Shown here: positions 32,668 to 43,660 of the stretch, one piece after another
Layout of the letters: each line of letters starts with the position of its first letter
Numbering within the stretch: position 1 is the stretch's first letter
From: Parasponia andersonii
Taxonomy: Eukaryota; Streptophyta; Magnoliopsida; Rosales; Cannabaceae
Assembly: GCA_002914805.1 (NCBI GenBank)
Contig: JXTB01000251.1
Location: 161,316 to 225,315, forward strand
DNA: 64,000 bases
Direction of reading: 5' to 3'
Program-made: the position numbers and the translations under genes
The notes under the pieces: model-generated
The model's input: only the letters and a program-made list of their open reading frames with translations
Told to the model about the DNA's origin: nothing
Database searches by the model: none

Positions 32668-33831
32668 TTAGGCCTTGGCCAAGATGGGCGGCGGGTTAAA
32701 CATATTAGCGTACTCTAGATGTAGAGTAACCGGGGATACACTGCCGTCATCCAAGTTGAACACATTAAAACAGGAATCCCTATCAGTATAAATAATACAA
32801 TTTCCCTTGCATCCACCGAAATTATGGGCCGAAACAGAGAATGAGCAATCCTCACCCAAGAACAAGATTTGGTCATCTAAGCTTTGTAACTCGACCCATC
32901 TTTTCTGGTCCAATTTGAGCTTAAAAACTCTGAATTTCTGCACCTTAAAAGTCTTCCTCCCTCCATTGTGAGTATTTTCCTTGCGCGTGCAATATGTATC
33001 AACCAAAAGCAACTCCCCATTAGACTCCACCAAATTCTTGTAGTCACCATAACACAATGTCGAATTCACAGACGCAATCTCTGTGATCGTCAGATTCGAA
33101 TCAAACAGCACAGTTCTCCCAAACTCATCAACAGCACAGAATTTTCCCTGATAGGGAATAACATCTTCATACGACAGCTGAGAGATTGTGTCTTCTATGG
33201 CGATCCATCTATCGTGGCCTAGTTCGAGGTGCCATAAAACCCCGGAAGCGACGATCATGAGAGACGGGCAATCGGGATTTTGAGACAAGCCCACTTTGTA
33301 GTTACAGTGGTCGAGGTTGGAGAACTGAAGAGTATAAGACTTGGCCAATTCGAAGACCCGAAATTGCAATGCGTTTATGACCTTAGGGAATGAGTCGGGC
33401 AGGGGATGGATTTGGAGTGGAGAAAGAGGGTGTACGAGATGGAGTTGACCCAGTTGTTGTTGACCTTCTTTGAGCTTCAGTAACCAACCCCATAACCTCG
33501 AACTGGAAGATGAGATTGAAGCGGCTGGAGGCGAGAGGAAATAGACTGTGGTTTCTGTAAGCAACAAGGAGGTATCACGGAGATGGGGTGGCCCCAAGTA
33601 TGGAACATGGAGATGGGGTAGCCCCAAGTATGGAACATGGAAATGGGGTGGACCCAAGTGTGGAACTTTTGTTGGCAAAACGATGCGGTTCTGGAAAGGG
33701 AGGACGGAGAATCGCCATGACTCGCAGACTGAGCGGAATCGGGTAACGTCTGTTTTGGTTTGGAGACGATCGGCGATTAACTCCAAGAGTTCCCTTGGAA
33801 GATCGGACCATTGTGCTCGACCTATGCTCAT
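32668..33831 (-). CDS. SKIP23-like F-box protein with DUF295 domain, copy 1
   Basis: A single exon of 387 residues. ATG 33831 was chosen because MSIGRAQWSDLPRELLELIA opens directly with the F-box (about residues 7-45, continuing RLQTKTDVTRFRSVCESWRF); the frame is open upstream but without conservation. The C-terminal DUF295 domain includes KFCAVDEFGRTVLFDSNLTI, NGELLLVDTY, FRVFKLKLDQKRWVELQSL and GEDCSFSVSAHNFGGCKGNC. Such proteins are presumed substrate receptors of SCF (SKP1-CUL1-F-box) ubiquitin ligases; substrates are unknown. It is a tandem paralogue of the gene at 38117-39256, including shared 3' flank. A 10-residue repeat (HVPYLGPPHL type) is present three times after the F-box. Confidence 0.92.
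   Translation of the reverse strand: MSIGRAQWSDLPRELLELIADRLQTKTDVTRFRSVCESWRFSVLPFQNRIVLPTKVPHLGPPHFHVPYLGLPHLHVPYLGPPHLRDTSLLLTETTVYFLSPPAASISSSSSRLWGWLLKLKEGQQQLGQLHLVHPLSPLQIHPLPDSFPKVINALQFRVFELAKSYTLQFSNLDHCNYKVGLSQNPDCPSLMIVASGVLWHLELGHDRWIAIEDTISQLSYEDVIPYQGKFCAVDEFGRTVLFDSNLTITEIASVNSTLCYGDYKNLVESNGELLLVDTYCTRKENTHNGGRKTFKVQKFRVFKLKLDQKRWVELQSLDDQILFLGEDCSFSVSAHNFGGCKGNCIIYTDRDSCFNVFNLDDGSVSPVTLHLEYANMFNPPPILAKA
33581..33670 (-). repeat. 30-bp coding minisatellite, three units, in F-box copy 1
   Basis: Units beginning agatggggt at 33581, 33611 and 33641 (plus-strand reading) differ at a few bases. They encode three in-frame copies of a decapeptide of the type HVPYLGPPHL. The paralogue at 39.1 kb has a single unit, so the expansion arose after the duplication. 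Confidence 0.85.
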
Positions 33832-36567
33832 TATTCTCTTTTGTATTGTATTGTATTTGTATTGTTTTGTATCTTTTTCTCTACGGGTTTTTAGCAAGTC
33901 TCTTCTCTTATGCAACTTTATTATTCTCGTAGCTGAAACAGAGGGGAAAAGGCTTATAATATGTAGTCTTCTATGTGATCATGTTCGGTATCATTTGCAA
34001 TAAAAGATTAAGTTGAAAAAAATAAAAATAAAAATATATTTTATAGTCAAAACTCAGATATGTGGGCTGATCATACATTTTTTATTTTATTTTTTTATTT
34101 AATTTTCTTTTAGTTATTGTTGCATCAAGATGATTGGTTTTGGCTATAAAATCTTTTTTGTCAAATGGAATATGAAAAGCTTTGGGTGGTTTCGAGTTCG
34201 AAGATTCAACTTTGAAACCGTCTAGGCGCTTTCTTTAAATTCTCCCTTATCTCATCACCTTGCACAACTACACTCAACAAGATTTTTTTTTTTATATTTC
34301 GGAAGAACAGCATTTTTCTTTGCTTTTATATTCAACAGCTATTACGAGCTTCCTAAGTTCGTTACTGCAATTAGTTTTTTCTTTTTGAGGGGATACTGCA
34401 ATTAGTTTTTTAGATTGTATTTTTGGTATCTTATTCTTCAGATGTTTTTTAATTTTTTTTATGGACTTATTCTTCAGTTATTACTATGCTGTTGGTGGAA
34501 TATTATCTATTACCTTGAAAACCTGACTTTCTTTTTTGTTATTATATTTTTTTTTTTTCAAATTGGTTGGATAAATTTTAGATCTCTTCTTTACAATCTT
34601 TAGAGATTTATTACATAATATGTGAACTAATGTATTTCAGATTGAGCAAGCTGAATAAACATCAAATGAAGAAGTTTCCCGTCGATGGACTTGTTGGAGA
34701 TGACTTGAATACTAATGCTTGCTTCCTTGCATAACACTTCCGGTTTATTTTATGCTTTTGCGAGGAAATATTCTTATAAGCTTCTGCATTTTGTAACATT
34801 TTCTTAGTTGAATATTTATTCCAAATCTACAATATATATTTTCAGTTCATTTTTCTTTGAAGAAAAATTATATTAATAATATTTAATTATTAGAAAAATA
34901 TACATCAGGATGACAAAAGGAGATATTAAATCCACGTACACATGGGAAATTAAATGTTGAGTGTGAGTTCAAATACATCTAATTCATTTTTTATTTAAAC
35001 ATTCATTATGACTTTGTGAAACGAACTTCTTGTTAGTACTCAGCAATTTTCTTCACTTTTTGAAAAAAAAAAAAAAAATCAATTTTTAATGTTATATTTT
35101 AACGATGAGTTGGCATTGAAGCAACAATTGAAGTGGAAGAAATACAAACGAAGAGAGTTGTTGGGGGTAAAATTGACCTACATGCACTAAAAGGGAAAAA
35201 TGAAATAAAAACAGAGGAAAAGGAAATTTAAGAGATACTAAAGAATTTGTTGAGTTTTGGGAAGTTGAACTTAAAGTTGGAGGAAGAAGAAGGAGTCATA
35301 AAACTAGAACAACACATAATTCTGTTCACTTAGCTTTCCATGATATCTTCACTTGACTACTGAATACACTTATGGTATAAATCTGTCTTACCTTTTTGTC
35401 TCAAAGGCTGAGACAATATTATATTATATGAGAAACTGATAAAAATCTTTCTCAAAACTGTCTAAATAATGTCTAAAATTAAGGATTGCCTCAAATTTAG
35501 TAATACGTCTCAGAAACAATCTCAATTTGTTTCCCCTTTTTCTATTCTTTTCTCGAGCCAAAGCCACTAGATGAGCAAGAAGGAAACACTGGTGCTTAGT
35601 GCTTACTTCCCATAAGGCTGGCACATGGTGCTAGGATATTGGCCAAAATTCCTACGTTTGGAATTGTCTCACAGAACTATCTTAGGATTCGAGACAGTTT
35701 GTCTCATAAATGGTCCCAATTCGTTTCCTCTTGCTCTATTATTTTCTCTTTCTGAAAACTGATTGTCTCAGTAATACAACTGTGTATTTTCTCTATCCAA
35801 TTCTCGTTGACCCTTGACCAGTATACAACAAAACACCCGCGCTTGCTACCAATAAGTGCTGGCACGTAACATAGTGCCGGGAAATTGGCCAGATTTGGTT
35901 AGTCAATCAATTCCTACACTGTTATGCAATATTTAATTGATTTATTCGTTGCAATTTTTATATTATTTATATATTCTGCAGCATAAACTAATATAAATTA
36001 ATATCCAATATTGACTTATTAGTTTTTCCTGATACAATTTTATCTAATTAGCACAATTTGAATTCATCCAATTCAATTATATTAGAATATTCCAATCAGC
36101 CTAGAAGGTATTCCAATCATATCAACAATAGTATTGGTATTTTTTTTTTTGTTTTATTTTTTGAACGAAAATAACAATTGTAATTAACTATCAATTTTTA
36201 TCTAGCAACAAAAGTTTCCAAAAACTAGTCTCCCATTATTCATGCATTTATTGGGCTACATGCTTATGCTTGATAATTGGGCTACATGTGTGAACCGTAT
36301 GGAAGTAGCCTAATGGACCACATGCTCAAGCCCAGTGACTGAGCTAGACATGTGGCCCAATTGATAGTTTGTTATTTAATCGTTTGATCTCCAATGTCAA
36401 TGTGAAAATAGCCGTGAGCCATGAGTTAAGGCCATTGACTCATGAGTTCGAGTGGCCTCTACTAGGGTTCTTTGAGAAGGATCCACTAATTAATCAAAGT
36501 GGGTGAGTTCACTCCTCGAGATTATAGGGGTATGCCATTCTTTAACCGTATAATACTTATTTCTGAT

Positions 36568-36598
<31 letters not shown>

Positions 36599-38116
36599 AA
36601 AGGGCACCAATCCAGTAGGAATTTTTTTTTTTTACCTATGGATAGGTATTAATTTGGCCAATAAAAACTTAGCATGTACATTTTTTTTATTATAAAAAAT
36701 AAGAGGGAGAAAGAGCATTAATGATGCACGTCTTTTTATGCATTTCATTATAACCATTGGATCACCATTCCAACGACTAAAAAATAAAAATACATACCTA
36801 TAGGTAGAGAAAAAAAATACCTATTAGATTGGCAACTATATATATATATATATAGTTGGCTCTAAATATCTAATATGTCCTTTGATTATTTAGTTTCAAA
36901 AACCACTTCACCAAAGGACTAACACTCCACTCTAATTATGCATGTTTATAATTAGTGTAAGTTCCAAAATAATTGGTTATTATAAGTAACACTTCCCGTG
37001 CTACATCAATCCTTTGCTTAACACCCATTTTTTATACCTCAAATTGATATTTCAAACTTTTTTTTTTTGAGGGAATTGATATTCAATTTAATTATTTAGC
37101 ATTTACTGATTTCTCTAATAGTCATTAGTTAATGTTCTATATTGTAATTAGTGTTGACATACTTAAGCCTAATTAAGTCATGAAATCAGCTAAGAGGTTT
37201 TGTTTCACCAAATCTACGTTGTTAATTATAGTTGGAGTTTTGTATTTTGCAAATACATTTTACGAAAAAACAGAGAATGAGATCTTACCCATTTGCATTT
37301 CAAAGGGCCATATTTATAAACAGATAACCATAACCAATTCAAGATTTAGAGTGAAGCTAATTAATGCATAAGAAATTTTTTTCTTTTTTTTTTTTTTGAC
37401 ATGAATTTCATTTATGATCGTATTGAATATATTAATGAAATACATTGGTGGATTTATCAATTATCATGGCCAAGGTAATCCAGTATCACTAAAGTCCCTC
37501 ACAACATAAGTAAAGTTCCCAATTTTATTTATACACTGAGATTAATTTATTTATCAAAAATAAATAATTCATAGCTTCTGTTAGATAACATCGTAATAAC
37601 ATGAATACACGTTAATCTTATTTGAAAAAGTTTCATGCAATTATACATGCTAAGTAACATTATTATATTAATATAAAGAGATGAGTTTATTATCATAAAA
37701 AGAAAAACTTCATTTATGAGCATAATCTTAACATCCAATCATAGTGTAGTAACATGCTGTAGGATAGTCTACTTCATGGTCCTCTCTCAAACGATTTTCT
37801 GGAACTTTAATGTTCCTTTGCTGCATCTAAGTCTTCATTCTTTTGATAATTTGTGTCCTAGTTCAAGATGGTCAACACAATGAGAAATGGAATTTCTCCT
37901 GTTCTAAACACAACCAAAACAAATATAAGACAACTCCTAGGGCACATTGATTAATCTAAACATTATACAGGGCAACACCTGTTCTATAGATATGGAGGAT
38001 TACAGTACTCACAATTAAACATGAAAAATATAGAAAAGGATCACCGAATTAAGCAACAGAACAACTATACAACACAACATATTGATTACAAGGCCTCTTG
38101 GCCAAACCATTCGAGC
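33832..38116. other. AT-rich spacer between F-box copies 1 and 2
   Basis: This 4.3-kb stretch holds the promoter of copy 1, a MITE-like element (listed), TA microsatellites near 36568-36592 and 36837-36854, and the duplicated 3' flank of copy 2 from about 37795. A short stretch near 36405-36470 (gccgtgagccatgagttaag, then gagttcgagtggcc) is vaguely tRNA/SINE-like but incomplete. Small ORFs (for example 37180-37371) show no known motif. Confidence 0.5.
36601..36838 (+). mobile_element. MITE-like element, copy D (complete)
   Basis: Left end agggcaccaatccagtagga and right end aaatacctattagattggca are imperfect inverted repeats of about 25 bases, including the inner gtaggtattttttt-type block. 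Length is about 238 bases with no ORF. Both sides are (TA)n microsatellite (36568-36592 and 36839-36854). Body words match copies A-C in the 29-kb cluster. Confidence 0.8.
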
Positions 38117-39256
38117 TTACCAGAACGAGAAGAACCGCCGTCGTGCCACATTGCGGTGCGGCGAAGGATTAGGCCTAGGCGAAGACGGCGGGTTAAAGAT
38201 ATTAGCATACTCCTCATGTAGAGCAACCGGGGATACACTGCCGTCATCCAAGTTGAACACATTAAAACAAGGATCGGTAAACACTATGCAGTTTCCCTTG
38301 CATCCATCAAAATTATGGGCCGAAACAGAGAATGAGCAATCCTCGCCCATGAACAAGATTTGGTCATCCAAGCTTTGTAACTCAACCCATCTTTTCTGGT
38401 CCAGTTTGAGCTTAAAAACTCTGAATTTCTTCACCTTAAAAGTCTTCCTCCCTCCGATGTAAGTATGATCCCCACGCAGATACGTATCAACCAAAAGCAA
38501 CTCCCCATTTGACACCACCAAATTCTTCTTATCACCATCCCCACCCCTTATGGAATTCACAGACACAATCTCTGTGATCTTCAAAGAAGAATCAATCAGC
38601 ACAGTTCTCCCGAACTCATCAACCGCACAGAATTTACCCTGACAGGGAATGGGAATAACGTCTTCGTACGACAACTGAGAGATCATGTCGTCTATGACGG
38701 CCCATCTATCCTGGCCTAGTTTGAGGTGCCATAAAACCCCGGAAGCGACGAGCATGAGAGATGGGCAATCGGGATCTTGAGAAAAACCCACTTTGTAGCT
38801 GAGATTGGAGGACTGAAGAGTGTAAGACTTGGCGAATTCAAAGACCCGAAACTGAAACGAGTTTATTACCTTAGGGAATGAGTCGGGCAGGGGCCGGATT
38901 TGGACTGGGGAAAGAGGGTTCATGAGATGGGCTTGTTGACCCACTTGTTGACCTTCTTTGATCTTCACCAACCAACCCGATAAGCTCGAACCGGAGCTGA
39001 TTGAACCGGCTGGTGGTGAAAGGTAGTAGACTGTGGCTTCGGTGAGGAACACGGAGGATTCGCGAAGGTGGGGTGGGCCCATGTATGGAACTTTCGGGGG
39101 CAAAACGATGCGGGTTTGGAAAGGGGGGACGGAGAATCGCCATGATTTGCAGACTGAGCGGAATCGGGTAACGTCTGTTTTGGTATGGAGACTACCGGCG
39201 ATGATCTCCAAGAGCTCCTTTGGAAGATCGGACCATTGTGATCTGTCTCTGCTCAT
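38117..39256 (-). CDS. SKIP23-like F-box protein with DUF295 domain, copy 2
   Basis: A single exon of 379 residues from ATG 39256 (MSRDRSQWSDLPKELLEIIA). It is a close paralogue of copy 1 over the F-box (about 7-45) and the DUF295 domain (KFCAVDEFGRTVLIDSSLKI, FRVFKLKLDQKRWVELQSL, GEDCSFSVSAHNFDGCKGNC). The predicted role is substrate recognition in an SCF ubiquitin ligase. The last 22 residues after IFNPP are unlike copy 1: a small length change near 38190 moves the frame into sequence that is 3' UTR in copy 1, and the protein ends in a basic tail, RRRFFSFW. Copy 1 stops after PPILAKA. Confidence 0.92.
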   Translation of the reverse strand: MSRDRSQWSDLPKELLEIIAGSLHTKTDVTRFRSVCKSWRFSVPPFQTRIVLPPKVPYMGPPHLRESSVFLTEATVYYLSPPAGSISSGSSLSGWLVKIKEGQQVGQQAHLMNPLSPVQIRPLPDSFPKVINSFQFRVFEFAKSYTLQSSNLSYKVGFSQDPDCPSLMLVASGVLWHLKLGQDRWAVIDDMISQLSYEDVIPIPCQGKFCAVDEFGRTVLIDSSLKITEIVSVNSIRGGDGDKKNLVVSNGELLLVDTYLRGDHTYIGGRKTFKVKKFRVFKLKLDQKRWVELQSLDDQILFMGEDCSFSVSAHNFDGCKGNCIVFTDPCFNVFNLDDGSVSPVALHEEYANIFNPPSSPRPNPSPHRNVARRRFFSFW

Positions 39257-41647
39257 TATTATTCTCTTTTGTATATCTAGCTTCGGTTTTTTTGAGAAGT
39301 CTCCTTTTATACGCGACTTACTGTTTCTTGTAACAGAAACAGAGGTGAACATGATCGGTAGACATTTTTCAAAATTTTTTTTTTTTTTTAGGCTATGTTT
39401 GGTGGGAGGGATGAGAGGAAAGACGGAAAAGGGCGACGGGAGATGCTAAATCTATTGTTTGCATAAAGATTCCAAAACTTTTTTGTCAATATATGAAGCT
39501 AGATTGAAGTTTCAACTATTTTTTTTTAATAAGTTTGAAGTTTCAACTTTGAAAACGTGTAGGAAGGAGCTTTTTTTCTTTGTTTTCATACTTCATACGA
39601 TTAAAATGTGATAAATCTTAAAATATAATTTTTTTCTCACTCACTTTTATATTTTGTAATCTCTTTATATTTTATAGTGTCACACGTAGATTTTATTTTA
39701 TTATCTAGTTTAATATTTTAATAATATAACAAATTATTGTCATAATTCACGTGTTAAATAACGATGAGATCAATAGAATGCAAAAGAAAAGAAAGTGTAA
39801 AAAAAAATTTGCTAGTATTCCTCTTAAAATATATTAATTTCGGAAAAAAAGAAATGTGCATTATATAGACAAGGCGTTTTCTAGGGTAGGCAGAACTAGG
39901 AACTAAAGAAGCTATGAGGGGTAAAGAGAAGGTAACACCACATATACTCGTAACAACATTGCCCATCTAAGAGTCGAGAGGGCATGATTTTCATCTTTCT
40001 TTCTTTCTTTCTACATTTTTTTTTTCTTGAACGACAAAATGTCGTGAATTTAACATATTTTCTCTACTGGGTGCTTACAAACAAATCAAAGTGTCCGCTT
40101 AATAGCTTGTGCGCATTGATGGCTCAAACCTTTTTCAACTAAAATGACCATTTGAATTTGATAACTAGGATAGAGGATACGCAATAGAAAGTAAGATATC
40201 GGCCGAATGCAATAGCAGCACCGGAGCCGGTGATCCCCTGATTTTAAACGATCTGATTCCGGTCAATGAAAATTCATCCCCTAGGGGTAGGGCCTAAAAT
40301 ACATGCCACACAATAAAATTTCCCTAATAATAACACATGGTCCAGGTCCTTAATATTATTAATACCACACTAATTGCTCATATGTACCAAATACACGAAT
40401 AATAACTACAATTAGTAAGGCACAGACAGATAGAAGTTGATGTTATAACGAGCGTTTGTAACCTTTTTTAATCCATTTTGCGAGGAAAGTTGGGGCCTCT
40501 CCACTTCTCTCTAAACTGCAAGTGAACCTTAACTCTTTACCTGTCAAGAATTGTGCCAAGAAATAAATAAATAAAAAAAAAAAATTGCATAAAGGAGGTC
40601 ATAGTGTTCTGGAAAACAGGAGGAGGACAGCATTGACAGATATAAACTTTTTACTTCGTAAATAACTTGGACACTAAAAGCTGGCCAAAAAATATTGCCA
40701 TTAATGTTCTCTAATACTTGATTCCTTTAAGAGTTTAAGAACTACATAACTACACAAACATCAAGCATCCCTGAAGGGAAACAACCTTCACATTTGTATC
40801 CGTTTACTAGAATATCAGTGTGCAAGAAATCTCGTAATTTCAGTTCTTTTTTCTTCGCCCCCATAAGATACATCTATCATACAACCTTTAGGATCCCACA
40901 ATCTATACGAATAGACATATGAAACACCAAGGCCAAATTAATTTCCTTCCGATAAAACAAAACTTTGATCCAATTAATTTCGTAGTGTCTACCAATTTCG
41001 TAATACCCTATCCTTTTGGTTTATGAGAATTTGAGTTTTCCTATGTACTAACCGATCTTGACTGAGCTTCTATACAGGCATCAACTAAACAGAAGTAGCT
41101 GCATTATATGTTCTTCCATTTTAAGCATATTATCTGGTCGATTCTTGTACTGTTTTTGAAGTCAATGGTTATAAATCCATAGACCTCTCATTGGCAAACA
41201 ACTAGTCCAAAGGGTTAAAAGTAAGGTCTAGAGTCCTGCAAAATGAGAGTAAAGAAAACACAAGTGGACCATTTTTTCACGGTAGTAAAGGTTAAACACA
41301 AATTCAGTAGCTTAGACTTTGAATGGTCTCACATAAGAGTGTCATTTCTACATATTCTTCTCCATAAAGGACCCTCAGTATTTGTATGGTCGCTAGAATT
41401 GTTCAAACATCGTATCATATCCGCTGAAAAGTGTTGCTCAATGAAGAGTAACGTGATTGAAATAACAATCAACAATATGGGACTGATTAACAACATTAAT
41501 ATAAACATAGGTAAACATAACAACACTGATAAAAGAAGAGACTCAAATTCGCCAATTTTTTTGAAATAAATAGATAAGAGCTTTGTTATTATCAGGGAAA
41601 CAAGGAAAAAGAGAAGAAATTTAACACCGTAATAGAAATAATAGACA
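39257..41647. other. Spacer between F-box copies 2 and 3
   Basis: It contains the promoter of copy 2 and the 3' region of copy 3. I see no gene of recognisable family: ORFs at 39754-39966 and 41243-41569 lack motifs. A short CT-rich tract lies at 39999-40030. Confidence 0.5.
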
Positions 41648-42922
41648 TTATCTCATGTATGTACTCACATTTGCCTTGTGTGCCAAAACCGAATTGGGAT
41701 CGGGGAGTGACGAAAACATCTGGGAGTAACCTGGTGTACATGGAAGGTCCTCGATGGTACGTTCTTCTAAGCTGAAAACGCACCCACCAAGACGGCCTAA
41801 TCGTCTAAGTGCTAAATCCAAGTTAAATTGTTCCGTAAAGTAAATGCAATTCCCTTTAAACCCCTCAAATTCAGGGGCTGAAACAGAGAAAGAACAATCA
41901 TAAGTCAAAACAAACGCCGTATCTCCCAAGCAATGCACCTCAACCCATCTTCCCCACTCTTCATCAAGCTTAAACACCTTGAAATCGACAGACTTTGGAT
42001 GCAAATAATCGAATCTCCCGCGACGACGAGGGTGACGATGAAACATGTGGAAATGAACATCGGTGTTCTCATCAGGGTATGGCTTATGATTCTCATCAAG
42101 GTATCTATCAACAACATAAAGCTCACCACATGACACCACCAAATGCTTCCGGCCTCCGAAACCGAACATTGGAGGCGAAAACTGAACCACTTTCAAGGAC
42201 GAATCGATCCAAGAAACCGTTCCCCATTGGTCAACAACATAAGGTTGACCTCTGAACATAATGATATCGTTGTAATCAGAAACCCGATCATCAACAAGGG
42301 TCAAATCCTCTTCCCCGTTCTTGGCAAAACCCAGCTTCCCATTATCGTAGATCACGAAGATGGAGCAGCTTTCTACCCGATCCAGGTTGGAATTTGGGGA
42401 GAGAAGCACTTTGTTGATACCAGCAATAGAAGAAGACCCACGAAGATATTTAAGCGCATATGCCGTGGTTAACATGGTCAACCGAAACTCAGACAAGTCA
42501 AACACAATATCAGGGAAACCATTGGTGAGGTCCTTCATTCGGCGGCAAGAGAGCGAGTCTAGAAGACGAAGCTTGCCCCGTTCGTACTCTTCGACCTTGA
42601 TCAACCAACCCTTAGCGAAAGAAGAAGAAGAAGAAGAAGAAGAAGAAGAAGAAGAAGAGGTTGATGGGTTTGGATGCTGGTAGTGGGGGCGGTCGATGCG
42701 GTAGACGGTGGTCTCGGAGACGAAGGTAGGGAGGGAGGAGGTGTAAGGTTGGAAGGGGAATGAGAAACGGGGAAGAGGAGTGGAATCGTCGAGAGGAGGA
42801 ATAAGGGTACGCCACGACTTGCACACGCTGCGGAATCGGAGTATGTCGATGCGATTCTCCAGGTATCGGCAGATCGAAGCCCAGATTTCGTCCGGGAGAA
42901 GGGACCAATCTCGCTCATCCAT
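41648..42922 (-). CDS. SKIP23-like F-box protein with DUF295 domain, copy 3 (diverged)
   Basis: A single exon of 424 residues from ATG 42922 (MDERDWSLLPDEIWASICRY, then ENRIDILRFRSVCKSWRTL), placing the F-box at about 3-42. A poly-Ser stretch follows near residue 95-108, then DUF295 motifs VDQWGTVSWIDSSLKVVQF, CGELYVVDRYL, FKVFKLDEEWGRWVEV and YDCSFSVSAPEFEGFKGNCI. Sequence identity to copies 1 and 2 is clearly lower, so this is an older paralogue, closer to canonical SKIP23 proteins. The presumed role is SCF ubiquitin ligase substrate receptor. The gene is intronless like its neighbours. Confidence 0.92.
   Translation of the reverse strand: MDERDWSLLPDEIWASICRYLENRIDILRFRSVCKSWRTLIPPLDDSTPLPRFSFPFQPYTSSLPTFVSETTVYRIDRPHYQHPNPSTSSSSSSSSSSSSSFAKGWLIKVEEYERGKLRLLDSLSCRRMKDLTNGFPDIVFDLSEFRLTMLTTAYALKYLRGSSSIAGINKVLLSPNSNLDRVESCSIFVIYDNGKLGFAKNGEEDLTLVDDRVSDYNDIIMFRGQPYVVDQWGTVSWIDSSLKVVQFSPPMFGFGGRKHLVVSCGELYVVDRYLDENHKPYPDENTDVHFHMFHRHPRRRGRFDYLHPKSVDFKVFKLDEEWGRWVEVHCLGDTAFVLTYDCSFSVSAPEFEGFKGNCIYFTEQFNLDLALRRLGRLGGCVFSLEERTIEDLPCTPGYSQMFSSLPDPNSVLAHKANVSTYMR
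42617..42657 (-). repeat. (GAA)n tract encoding poly-Ser in F-box copy 3
   Basis: About 13 GAA units on the plus strand read as consecutive TCT serine codons on the coding strand. It lies in a loop between the F-box and DUF295 regions and is expected to vary in length. Confidence 0.85.
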
Positions 42923-43660
42923 GCTCACAATGGATGATCGTACTACACACCCTTTAGTTTGGTTTTGGTTGACTTGAAGGTTGAAGCTCACAAAAGCACC
43001 ACGACCCCCCAACTAAAACAAATGCAAATGCTCTCTCTCTCTCTCTCCGTGTCTTTTTTTTTTTTTTTTTTTTTTAACAAAACTCGGTCACTGACTGAGC
43101 TGATTAATACCACATATTAGGCAGTGAAATCAGGAGATATTTTATTTGGAGTCATTCTTCTGGGTAACGACTGTTGTTTTTCTTTGGCATAATTAATATT
43201 ATTATGTCCAAGTTGTGGGCTTCTTTTGTTGGGCTGAGCCTGGTCCCGGTCAACACTCAAACACCACAAACAAACAGGGCTGCATCCGTATGTACTTGAG
43301 TTGCGTACTTCACTCACTCACTCACTCTCTCTCTCTCTCTAGTGCTCTTAGATATTTGATTTATTTATTTTTATTTATTTTTTTTTTTGTGGAAATGTTT
43401 TAGATATATGAATATGGATTTTCATACTACGTATACATAGCATTGATTATAAAGAGAGCAAATATTTATTTGAATTTAGTGAATAAGTGAATCAGAAGTG
43501 CTGATTCTTTACATAAGAGTGAATTTATTTACTTACTATGTTGATAAACCGGAAGGGAAAGTGAAAAGATGTACAAGGGTGTATTTTGTTCAGATCACAT
43601 TCATGTATTAATACAACGTTTAGGTTGTGGGCTGATATTCTGAATATTCAACTACACTTT
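42923..43660. other. Promoter side of F-box copy 3 and 3' end of the GDSL pseudogene
   Basis: CT microsatellites lie at 43031-43047 and 43309-43340, and a T run at 43053-43074. The CT tracts, 110-400 bases before the F-box ATG, resemble leader or core-promoter pyrimidine patches. No gene is seen. Confidence 0.5.

Noticed and set aside
33548-34003. 151-codon plus-strand ORF
   Set aside because: Antisense to the F-box copy 1 start region; its repeats mirror the 30-bp minisatellite.
36400-36475. tRNA- or SINE-like stretch
   Set aside because: A ttcgag word resembling a B box is present, but stems do not pair and the A box is poor.
42601-42918. ORFs with poly-Leu or poly-Phe runs opposite the serine tract
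   Set aside because: Frame shadows of the (GAA)n tract in F-box copy 3.
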